DNA of 5,955 bases from Ilumatobacteraceae bacterium. GTDB taxonomy: Bacteria; Actinomycetota; Acidimicrobiia; Acidimicrobiales; Ilumatobacteraceae. Below, piece by piece: positions 1 through 5,515 of the stretch (its first letter is position 1; every line of letters starts with the position of its first letter). The position numbers and the translations under genes are program-made. The stretch spans positions 1 to 5,955 of the forward strand of contig JAIOXC010000084.1 in the NCBI GenBank assembly GCA_021741795.1, written 5' to 3'. Under the pieces are notes generated by a model. That model was not told the DNA's origin and did no database searches. It saw nothing but the letters and a program-made list of their open reading frames with translations.

Positions 1-566
1 AACCACTGGCTGCAACATCAATCGATATTGCAAACTTGACCGTCACTCTCCCTATTGGGCTCACTCTCGACCCGGGTGGACTTGGTAAAGGTTTGGCCGC
101 TGACATGGTTGCATCTGAATTGCGGGAACTCGGAGCCGAGGGTGTTTGCGTCAGCATTGGCGGCGACATTCGTTGCGCCGGAATCGGCCCAATCGATGGC
201 GCATGGTCAATTCCGATTGCTTCACCATTTGTCGCATCAGAGATACTTGCCACCGCCACCCTGCTTGACGGGGCTATTGCAACGTCATCGCTCGATGCAA
301 AGACTTGGTCGGTTGGCAACAATGAAATGCATCATGTATTGAGCCCGAAGACTGGCTTGCCTCTACAAAGATCGGCAGAACAAATCATTCAAGCAACGGT
401 GATTGGAGCCGAAGCCGTGTGGGCTGAAGTCTTTGCAACAGTCGTCCTTGTTGCTGGAGTTGTGGAAGGCTTCACCCAGATTGAAGCTGCCGGCCTCGCT
501 GCTCTCGCAGTATTTACAGATGGACGACGTCTAGAAAGCTCGCACTGGAAGGAATATACGGAATGA
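1..566 (+). CDS. apbE: FAD:protein FMN transferase, ApbE family (5' end missing)
   Basis: This is the C-terminal part of an ApbE-type flavin transferase. The family uses FAD and Mg2+ to attach FMN covalently to a Thr/Ser of a partner protein, normally outside the cytoplasm. The frame is open from base 3 with no stop, so the gene begins before the window; about 188 codons are present against a usual ~300. In order it shows the DPGGLGKG loop (bases 69-92; family D-x-GG-x-x-KG), IGGDI (156-170), a W-x-I-P-I strand, IATSS (276-290), HHVLSPKTGLP (330-362) and the C-terminal AEVFAT metal site (423-440). The usual Asp in H-x-x-D-P-x-T-G is Ser here, and the usual metal-site Asp is Glu. The stop overlaps the start of a ferric-reductase-like gene, so the two are very probably co-transcribed and functionally linked. 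Family assignment is firm. The substrate protein is not visible and is presumably encoded upstream. Confidence 0.9.
   Translation, partial: PLAATSIDIANLTVTLPIGLTLDPGGLGKGLAADMVASELRELGAEGVCVSIGGDIRCAGIGPIDGAWSIPIASPFVASEILATATLLDGAIATSSLDAKTWSVGNNEMHHVLSPKTGLPLQRSAEQIIQATVIGAEAVWAEVFATVVLVAGVVEGFTQIEAAGLAALAVFTDGRRLESSHWKEYTE
547..553 (+). promoter_or_regulatory. ribosome binding site of the ferric-reductase-like gene
   Basis: The purine-rich GGAAGGA lies inside the last codons of apbE and ends 9 bases before the ATG at 563. It supports that start and translational coupling through the ATGA overlap at 563-566. Confidence 0.65.
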
Positions 567-1144
567 CGAATCAACAATTTTGGTGGCACCTTGCCCGAGC
601 ATCGGGGATTGTTACCTGGGGCTTGTTAACCGCGTCCGCTTTATGGGGTGTGCTGCTTTCTACGAGAATGCTCAAACCTTATGATCGACCAGCATGGTTG
701 CTCGACTTACATAAGTGGTTGGGCACACTCCCTCTCCTAGGAACTGGGTTACACATGGCCGCAATTGTTGGCGACTCGTACGTACATTTTGGAACAGCGG
801 ATGTATTTGTTCCTTTCGCTTCCGATTGGAAAACAATTGGTGTGGCATGGGGCATCATCGGTTTCTACTTATTGATTGCAGTGCAAGTTTCATCCTGGCT
901 GATGAAGAAAATACCAAAATCACTTTGGCGATCGATCCACTACTCGAGTTATGGACTTTTCGTTACGGTCTCCCTTCACTCCCTTACTGCAGGAACCGAT
1001 CGCTCCAATACCCTCTTCCAAGCACTTACAGTTGCCCTGGTCACATTGATGGTGGCAGCAACTTCAATTCGAATTCTCTACGCAGGTAAGCCAAAAACAC
1101 GTGATGTTCTGGGTGCTGCAAGAGTTTCGCCAGCCGAAAAATAG
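563..1144 (+). CDS. ferric-reductase-like transmembrane heme protein
   Basis: This is a 193-residue integral membrane protein of the ferric-reductase-like transmembrane type, which carries two b hemes across the membrane. Hydrophobic segments lie at about residues 13-33, 48-70, 91-112, 127-142 and 150-172. Four histidines pair up as expected for bis-heme ligation: H50 (LHKWLG) with H64 (GLHMA), 13 residues between, and H126 (IHYSSY) with H139 (SLHSLTAGTD), 12 between. There is no C-terminal FAD/NAD(P)H reductase domain, so electrons must come from or go to partner proteins. It overlaps apbE by four bases (ATGA). In actinobacteria such heme proteins often sit with FMN-binding proteins and the ApbE that flavinylates them, so I infer a transmembrane electron relay to an extracytoplasmic flavoprotein. 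The electron acceptor is unknown and ferric iron need not be the substrate. The start is set by the overlap and a GGAAGGA ribosome site. Confidence 0.85.
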   Translation: MTNQQFWWHLARASGIVTWGLLTASALWGVLLSTRMLKPYDRPAWLLDLHKWLGTLPLLGTGLHMAAIVGDSYVHFGTADVFVPFASDWKTIGVAWGIIGFYLLIAVQVSSWLMKKIPKSLWRSIHYSSYGLFVTVSLHSLTAGTDRSNTLFQALTVALVTLMVAATSIRILYAGKPKTRDVLGAARVSPAEK

Positions 1145-1159
1145 ATCGCGACTAACTAC

Positions 1160-1176
1160 GCGCCTATTTGCGGCGC
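1160..1176. terminator. possible weak hairpin between convergent genes
   Basis: GCGCC (1160-1164) and GGCGC (1172-1176) form a 5-bp GC-only stem with a 7-base loop, across the dedA stop codon in the 19-base gap between the convergent genes. No run of T follows on either strand, so it is a poor fit to an intrinsic terminator. An alternative, mutually exclusive pairing is CGCG at 1147-1150 with CGCG at 1159-1162. It is reported because it is the only candidate here. Confidence 0.2.
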
Positions 1177-1778
1177 TTGAAAACGATGACAGCAAATCGG
1201 ATGAGTGCAAGACCGATGACGGCAATCACGGCGTATTGGAAGATTCCCACATATTCACCAACTGCGTCCCAGTTGTCGCCAAGTATGGCTCCTGCGCCGA
1301 TCAACACAATATTCCACACCGCGCTGCCAATAAATGTGTAAAGAGCAAAGGGTGCAATCCTCATGCGTCGAAACCCTGCGGGGATCGAGACGATAGATCG
1401 AATAAGCGGCACACATCGACCAACGAGCACCGCTGTTGTTGAACGTCGGTCAAACCACTCTTCGGCGCGAGTGAGATCCGATTCTTTAACACCAAACCAT
1501 TTGCCAAACCGCACAACGAACAGCCTCAGTCGAACTGGTCCGATCGCCCACGAGATGTAATACAAAATGAGCGCGCCAATGACCGAACCAATGGTTGCGG
1601 CAAGAATCATGACCACAACCGACGCATCTCCGCGCTGTGCAACAAAGCCAGCAAATGGCAAGACAATCTCGGAAGGAATTGGTGGAAACAAATTTTCCAC
1701 AATGACAAGAATTGCTACACCGAGATATCCAAGCGACTCAATGACATCTTGCACCCAAGTAGCAAGACCACTCAACAT
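1164..1778 (-). CDS. DedA family membrane protein
   Basis: This is a 204-residue polytopic membrane protein of the DedA (SNARE-associated/VTT) family, close to the usual ~200-220 residues. Diagnostic features are the N-terminal re-entrant motif with E29, N30 and FPPIPSEIVLPFAGF (residues 31-45, including E37), and the second half-site GRCVPLIRSIVSIPAGF (120-136). The spacing of R121 and R127 matches the two essential arginines known in E. coli DedA proteins. Hydrophobic stretches follow at about 54-77, 142-168 and 178-199, and the tail is basic (KRRK). DedA proteins work in membrane homeostasis; some recycle the undecaprenyl-phosphate lipid carrier, others affect proton-motive-force-dependent resistance. 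Which substrate this one moves cannot be read from sequence. It starts 15 bases after the sdhB stop on the same strand, so it is probably the last gene of the sdh transcript. A strong Shine-Dalgarno is lacking; only AAAGA lies upstream of the ATG. Confidence 0.9.
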   Translation of the reverse strand: MLSGLATWVQDVIESLGYLGVAILVIVENLFPPIPSEIVLPFAGFVAQRGDASVVVMILAATIGSVIGALILYYISWAIGPVRLRLFVVRFGKWFGVKESDLTRAEEWFDRRSTTAVLVGRCVPLIRSIVSIPAGFRRMRIAPFALYTFIGSAVWNIVLIGAGAILGDNWDAVGEYVGIFQYAVIAVIGLALIRFAVIVFKRRK

Positions 1779-1793
1779 ATTGATCTTTGCGAA

Positions 1794-2567
1794 TTAATCG
1801 CGACTGATTTCTTTGCGGCTCTTGAACTTGGATGCACGGTAGTCCTTGTTCATCAACGCGATCACATCGATCGAAATTTCTTTCGGACATGCTGCGGAAC
1901 ACTCACCGTGATTGGTGCACGAGCCAAAGTGCTCGTCCATAGTTTCGACCATTGCTTCTGCGCGCTTGTAGCGCTCTGGCTGACCTTGCGGCAAACGATT
2001 GAGGTGCGCGATCTTGGCGCCGGTAAACAAACTGGCCGCGCCATTTGGACACGCTGCAACACATGCGCCACAACCAATGCACTGTGCGGAATCCATTGCT
2101 GCATCAGAAACTGGCTTTGGCACTGCGATGAGGTTGCCATCTGGGGCACCACCAGTGACAGCAGTGATGTAGCCACCAGCTTCGATAATGCGATCAAGTG
2201 GCGAACGATCAACCATCAAATCTTTGATGATTGGAAACGCAGCCGCACGCCAAGGTTCAACCACAATCGTGTCATTGCTCTTGAATGAACGCATGTGTAA
2301 CTGACACGTGGTGGTTGCGCGTTGTGGACCGTGAGCAACACCGTTGATCATGAGCGAGCAAGTTCCGCAGATACCTTCGCGACAATCATGATCAAACACA
2401 ACAGCTTCTTTGTTGTCACTAATCAATTGCTCGTTGAGCACATCGAGCAACTCCAAGAACGATGCTTCGTCGCTGATCTCGGCAACTTGGTGTGTCTCGA
2501 AACGACCAGCGTCCTTCGGGCCACTCTGGCGCCATACCTTGAGCGTGAGATTCTTTAAGTGGCTCAC
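1794..2567 (-). CDS. sdhB: succinate dehydrogenase iron-sulfur subunit (type B)
   Basis: This is the electron-transfer subunit of complex II, carrying electrons from the SdhA FAD to the membrane anchor. The product is 257 residues, normal for the family. The N-terminal ferredoxin-type domain binds [2Fe-2S] through C62, C67, C70 and C88, within FDHDCREGICGTC and TTTCQLHMR. The C-terminal domain has C163-x2-C166-x2-C169-x3-C173P, then C217 and C223, C227P. By homology C163, C166, C169 and C227 hold a [4Fe-4S], and C173, C217 and C223 hold the third, usually [3Fe-4S], cluster near the quinone. Phrases such as HGPQ, EPWRAAAFPIIKDLMVDRS and CIGCGACVAACPNGAA are typical of the type B enzymes of actinobacteria and Bacteroidota. 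Translation starts at GTG, which overlaps the sdhA stop as GTGA (2564-2567), with AAGGAG six bases upstream. The same family includes fumarate reductases; the direction is inferred. Confidence 0.96.
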   Translation of the reverse strand: MSHLKNLTLKVWRQSGPKDAGRFETHQVAEISDEASFLELLDVLNEQLISDNKEAVVFDHDCREGICGTCSLMINGVAHGPQRATTTCQLHMRSFKSNDTIVVEPWRAAAFPIIKDLMVDRSPLDRIIEAGGYITAVTGGAPDGNLIAVPKPVSDAAMDSAQCIGCGACVAACPNGAASLFTGAKIAHLNRLPQGQPERYKRAEAMVETMDEHFGSCTNHGECSAACPKEISIDVIALMNKDYRASKFKSRKEISRD

Positions 2568-4486
2568 TTGTAACTCCTTGTTGCGAGGTGCGCAGTTTCG
2601 AACACAAGTTCTTCAACATTGCGCTTCGGATTCATCGGGTCGCCAGTCCATTCAAAGGCAGCCACATGACAGAACTTCTCGTCATCACGTTGGGCTTCGC
2701 CCTCTGGTGTTTGGTATTCGGAACGGAAGTGAGCGCCACAGCTTTCTTCACGGGCAAGTGCGTCTTGACACATCGCCATTCCCAACTGGAAGAAGTCGTC
2801 AACACGGCCAGCCTTCTCAAGTGTCTGGTTGGTTGTTTCACCTGTGCCAGTAACACGCAAATCAGTTTTAAACTCGTTGTACAGAGCTGGCAAGTCAGTA
2901 AGAGCCTCTTGCAAACCCTCTTTGGTTCGCTCCATGCCGCACTTGTCCCAAATGATTTTGCCGAGCTCGCGATGGAACCAATCGGGTGAACGCTTGCCCT
3001 TGGTGTTGAGGTAGCCAGTGAAACGATCTTTCGCCTGTTTTTCTGCTTCTTTGAAAGCAGGGTGATCGATACCTGGCATTGTCTTACCCAACAATGGAGC
3101 GAGACCACTACTGATCGTGGATGGCAACACAAAGTAACCATCTGCAAGACCTTGCATCAGCGCCGATGCACCAAGACGGTTTGCGCCGTGATCGGAGAAG
3201 TTTGCTTCGCCTGCTGCATACAAACCTGGAATGTTTGTCATCAACTCGTAGTCAACCCAGAGGCCACCCATTGTGTAGTGCGTTGCTGGGTAAATACGCA
3301 TTGGAGTCTTGTATGGGTCTTCGCCGGCGATGCGTTCGTACATTTCGAACAAGTTGCCATAACGCTCTTTGACGACGTCCAAACCAAGACGCTCAATGGC
3401 TGCAGCGAAGTCGAGGTTGACACCATTTTTCAATGGCCCAATGCCCTGACCCTTATCGACAAGACGCTTTGCTGCTCTTGATGAAATGTCGCGCGGTGCC
3501 AAGTTGCCGTAGCTCGGATACAAACGCTCGAGGTAGTAATCGCGATCAGCTTCAGGTATTTGGTCAGCAGGACGATTGTCGGTTGAGCTCTTTGGAACCC
3601 ACACTCGACCATCGTTGCGCAACGACTCGCTCATCAATGTGAGTTTTGATTGCGTCTCGTCGGCTTGCGGAATACATGTTGGGTGAATCTGTGTGTAACA
3701 AGGGTTTGCAAACATTGCACCACGACGGTGCGCACGCCATGCAGCAGTGACGTTGCATTGCATTGCGTTTGTCGACAAGAAAAACACATTGCCGTAACCA
3801 CCGGTGGCGAGCACGACTGCATGCGCAGCGTGTGATTGGATCTCTCCGGTCAACAAGTCGCGCACCACGATGCCGGCACAACGACCGTCAACAACAACGG
3901 TGTCAATCAGCTCAGTGCGATTGAAAAGTCGCACGCCGCCCAATCCAACTTGACGCGCCATCTGTTGGTATGCACCAATGAGTAACTGCTGACCTGTCTG
4001 GCCACGCGCATAGAACGTGCGGCTGACCTGTGCGCCACCAAAACTGCGGTTGTCGAGCAAGCCACCGTATTCGCGAGCGAATGGCACACCTTGGGCAACC
4101 ATTTGGTCAATAATGTCAACAGATACTTGGGCCAAACGATGCACGTTTGCTTCGCGTGAGCGGAAGTCGCCGCCTTTAATAGTGTCGGTGAACAAACGAT
4201 TTACGCTGTCGCCATCACCCTGATAGTTCTTTGCCGCATTGATGCCACCCTGTGCAGCAATTGAGTGCGCGCGACGTGGCGAGTCGTGAAACGTAAATGC
4301 ATCAACCTGATAACCGAGTTCTGCAAGAGTTGCGGCTGCTGATGCGCCAGCCAAACCAGTGCCCACGACGATGATCTTGAACTTGCGCTTGTTGTTGGGG
4401 TTTACCAACTTGGCGTTCTGCTTATAGTTGTCCCACTTTTCGGTCAGTGGACCAGCAGGAATCTTGGCGTCAAATGTGTATGTCAT
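2564..4486 (-). CDS. sdhA: succinate dehydrogenase flavoprotein subunit (type B)
   Basis: This is the catalytic subunit of complex II, which oxidises succinate to fumarate on a covalently bound FAD at the cytoplasmic face. The product is 640 residues, with the ~35-residue N-terminal lead normal for type B enzymes. The Rossmann motif GTGLAG is at residues 42-47. HSIAAQGGINAA (74-85) supplies H74, the expected covalent FAD attachment site. Predicted active-site residues are all present: H268 in IHPT, E287 in MSES, R332 in APRD, H403 in ATHYTMGG, and R437 in HGANRLGASALMQG. A second FAD contact is GLYAAGE (421-427). The C-terminal helical domain runs from about 475 to 640. It lies between sdhC (18-base gap) and sdhB (4-base overlap). 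An in-frame TAG eight codons upstream makes this ATG the only reasonable start. Menaquinone use and the succinate-oxidising direction are inferred from the family; fumarate reductase is the alternative. Confidence 0.97.
   Translation of the reverse strand: MTYTFDAKIPAGPLTEKWDNYKQNAKLVNPNNKRKFKIIVVGTGLAGASAAATLAELGYQVDAFTFHDSPRRAHSIAAQGGINAAKNYQGDGDSVNRLFTDTIKGGDFRSREANVHRLAQVSVDIIDQMVAQGVPFAREYGGLLDNRSFGGAQVSRTFYARGQTGQQLLIGAYQQMARQVGLGGVRLFNRTELIDTVVVDGRCAGIVVRDLLTGEIQSHAAHAVVLATGGYGNVFFLSTNAMQCNVTAAWRAHRRGAMFANPCYTQIHPTCIPQADETQSKLTLMSESLRNDGRVWVPKSSTDNRPADQIPEADRDYYLERLYPSYGNLAPRDISSRAAKRLVDKGQGIGPLKNGVNLDFAAAIERLGLDVVKERYGNLFEMYERIAGEDPYKTPMRIYPATHYTMGGLWVDYELMTNIPGLYAAGEANFSDHGANRLGASALMQGLADGYFVLPSTISSGLAPLLGKTMPGIDHPAFKEAEKQAKDRFTGYLNTKGKRSPDWFHRELGKIIWDKCGMERTKEGLQEALTDLPALYNEFKTDLRVTGTGETTNQTLEKAGRVDDFFQLGMAMCQDALAREESCGAHFRSEYQTPEGEAQRDDEKFCHVAAFEWTGDPMNPKRNVEELVFETAHLATRSYK
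2574..2579 (-). promoter_or_regulatory. ribosome binding site of sdhB, inside the sdhA end
   Basis: CTCCTT on the + strand reads AAGGAG on the coding strand and ends six bases before the GTG at 2567. It lies in the last sdhA codons and decides for the GTG start, giving translational coupling of A and B. Confidence 0.8.
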
Positions 4487-4500
4487 GTTCGTGACCGCGA

Positions 4501-4506
4501 TCTCCT
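4501..4506 (-). promoter_or_regulatory. ribosome binding site of sdhA (long spacing)
   Basis: AGGAGA on the coding strand overlaps the TAG stop of sdhC and ends 14 bases before the sdhA ATG, longer than the usual 5-10. No other purine-rich motif or in-frame start is available, so initiation may depend on coupling to sdhC termination. Confidence 0.5.
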
Positions 4507-5320
4507 ATTGAACAATTCCGGCGATGACAGCAATCGGAAACGAAACGTTGCCAACAACAATGATTGTGGCAAATGCGGTAGCAAAACCTCGACGCCAATT
4601 ATTGAAACGTGGGTTGTTCCAACCGAGTGACTGAAAAATACTCCACGCTCCGTGAAACAAGTGAATGCCGAGCAAAATATTTGCGATTACATAAAACGCT
4701 GCGACAACTGGTCGATCAAGACTGCGCACAACATTGTTGTAGACCTCGCCGCGAACAAAAGTGCTGTCAGTACCGACGGCGTTCACTGTGCCGAAGGTGA
4801 AATCGAGTAAGTGCCAAACCAAATATGCGAGCACGATGATGCCTGTCCAGCGCATGGTGCGACTAGCAAACTTGGCAACTTGGTAATCGCGTGCACCTTG
4901 ATACTTGACTGGACGTGCGTGCCTATTAAGCATGGTCAGTGACCAAGCAGCGTGAAGGTGCAACAACAACATCGAGACCAAACCACCTCGCAATATCCAC
5001 AACATCACGTTCTTCGGCAAAATTGGATACAACAGCATTTGCAAAAACTCGGCATAGTGATCGAGGGCCTCGGCACCCAGATACATCTTTAAGTTGCCGA
5101 TCATGTGGAACAGTACGAAGCCCATCATCGCAATACCCGAGATGGCCATTACATACTTTTTGCCAACAGAGGTTGAATACAGGTCGAGTAAGAATGGGCG
5201 CTTTTTGCGAGCCTGCAATGCTGTGCCGGTAGCAGGAGCCCGTCGAAGAGCCTCGGAATTCACTGTGGGCGAAGTAACCATCGATGTCAGAATACTTGTG
5301 GCCGCGACGGGCTCAGGCAT
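4505..5320 (-). CDS. sdhC: succinate dehydrogenase cytochrome b membrane anchor (type B)
   Basis: This is the single-polypeptide diheme membrane anchor of a type B complex II; it replaces separate SdhC and SdhD, so no sdhD is missing. It carries electrons from the SdhB third cluster to the quinone, typically menaquinone. The 271 residues contain five hydrophobic segments at about 57-75, 104-130, 157-177, 205-230 and 246-270. Candidate heme histidines are H72 (LFHMIGNLKMYLG), H121/H123 (LLHLHAAWSLT), H170 (VWHLLDFTFG) and H220/H223 (GIHLFHGAWSIFQ). Family signatures include STSVGKKYVMAISG (50-63), NRHARPVKY (132-140) and HGAWSIFQSLG (223-233). The first ~40 residues are a Pro/Ala/Thr-rich, non-conserved lead. 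An in-frame TGA lies five codons upstream of this ATG, but the ribosome site sits very close, so M14 or the GTG at codon 20 remain possible starts. It is the first gene of the operon. Confidence 0.93.
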   Translation of the reverse strand: MPEPVAATSILTSMVTSPTVNSEALRRAPATGTALQARKKRPFLLDLYSTSVGKKYVMAISGIAMMGFVLFHMIGNLKMYLGAEALDHYAEFLQMLLYPILPKNVMLWILRGGLVSMLLLHLHAAWSLTMLNRHARPVKYQGARDYQVAKFASRTMRWTGIIVLAYLVWHLLDFTFGTVNAVGTDSTFVRGEVYNNVVRSLDRPVVAAFYVIANILLGIHLFHGAWSIFQSLGWNNPRFNNWRRGFATAFATIIVVGNVSFPIAVIAGIVQ

Positions 5321-5327
5321 TCCCTCC
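5321..5327 (-). promoter_or_regulatory. ribosome binding site of sdhC, very close to the ATG
   Basis: The coding strand reads GGAGGGA directly against the ATG at 5320, leaving only two bases between the GGAGG core and the start. The motif is strong, but the spacing is shorter than the usual 5-10, which puts some doubt on the start codon. Confidence 0.5.
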
Positions 5328-5336
5328 AGATTTCAC

Positions 5337-5365
5337 CATATATATAGTCGCAAAAAGGGCGTGAA
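5337..5365 (-). promoter_or_regulatory. candidate promoter of the sdhCAB-dedA operon
   Basis: On the coding strand a TATATATAT run (5346-5338) is the most AT-rich -10-like stretch before sdhC. TATATG (5342-5337) with TTCACG (5365-5360) as -35 gives a 17-base spacer, each box matching four of six consensus positions. Transcription would then start near 5330, leaving a leader of about 10 bases that holds little more than the ribosome site. This is pattern matching only. Confidence 0.35.
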
Positions 5366-5381
5366 CCTTGTCTCAATGCAC

Positions 5382-5392
5382 GGCTCAATTCT
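5382..5392 (+). repeat. near-direct repeat, left copy
   Basis: GGCTCAATTCT here recurs as GGCTCAAATTCT at 5432-5443, one inserted A apart and 50 bases start to start. The pair flanks the palindrome at 5407-5422 almost symmetrically and may be paired protein-binding sites. Confidence 0.4.
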
Positions 5393-5406
5393 GCAAATTG
5401 GGCTCT

Positions 5407-5422
5407 GAAATATGGGTATTTC
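5407..5422. promoter_or_regulatory. interrupted palindrome, candidate operator
   Basis: GAAATA-TGGG-TATTTC is a perfect 6-bp inverted repeat with a 4-base centre, in the middle of the divergent sdhC-hppA region. Its dyad form and position between two outward-reading genes suggest a binding site for a dimeric regulator. No known consensus is matched with confidence. Confidence 0.4.
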
Positions 5423-5431
5423 GCATTATCA

Positions 5432-5443
5432 GGCTCAAATTCT
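5432..5443 (+). repeat. near-direct repeat, right copy
   Basis: GGCTCAAATTCT is the second copy of the motif at 5382-5392, with one extra A. It lies about 70 bases upstream of the hppA start. Confidence 0.4.
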
Positions 5444-5502
5444 CTACACTTGCGAGGTACAAAACTGTGGCCCCCACCCTGGTGAGCACAGCATCACATA
5501 AC

Positions 5503-5506
5503 GGAG
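5503..5506 (+). promoter_or_regulatory. ribosome binding site of hppA
   Basis: GGAG, within ACGGAGAGA, ends nine bases before the GTG at 5516. It fixes the GTG as start, since an in-frame TAA sits at 5510-5512 and the next in-frame ATG is about 40 codons downstream. Confidence 0.7.
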
Positions 5507-5515
5507 AGATAACAC

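Noticed and set aside
1101..1442. + strand open frame crossing the convergent junction
   Set aside because: It starts inside the ferric-reductase-like gene and runs antisense to dedA, with no coding signature.
1749..2288. Long + strand open frame (179 codons) antisense to sdhB
   Set aside because: It lies opposite a strongly conserved gene, has no family resemblance and a Cys/Thr/His-rich composition typical of a reverse-frame shadow.
3062..3481. + strand open frame (139 codons) antisense to sdhA
   Set aside because: Shadow of sdhA, with no ribosome site or recognisable motif; the sdhA protein is intact across it.
4505..5320. Possible missing sdhD gene in the sdh operon
   Set aside because: The anchor is the fused type B form with five membrane segments and enough histidines for two hemes, so no separate sdhD is expected.
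5475..5484. CACC-CT-GGTG inverted repeat upstream of hppA
   Set aside because: Four-base arms are too short to separate from chance, and there is no T-run or partner site.
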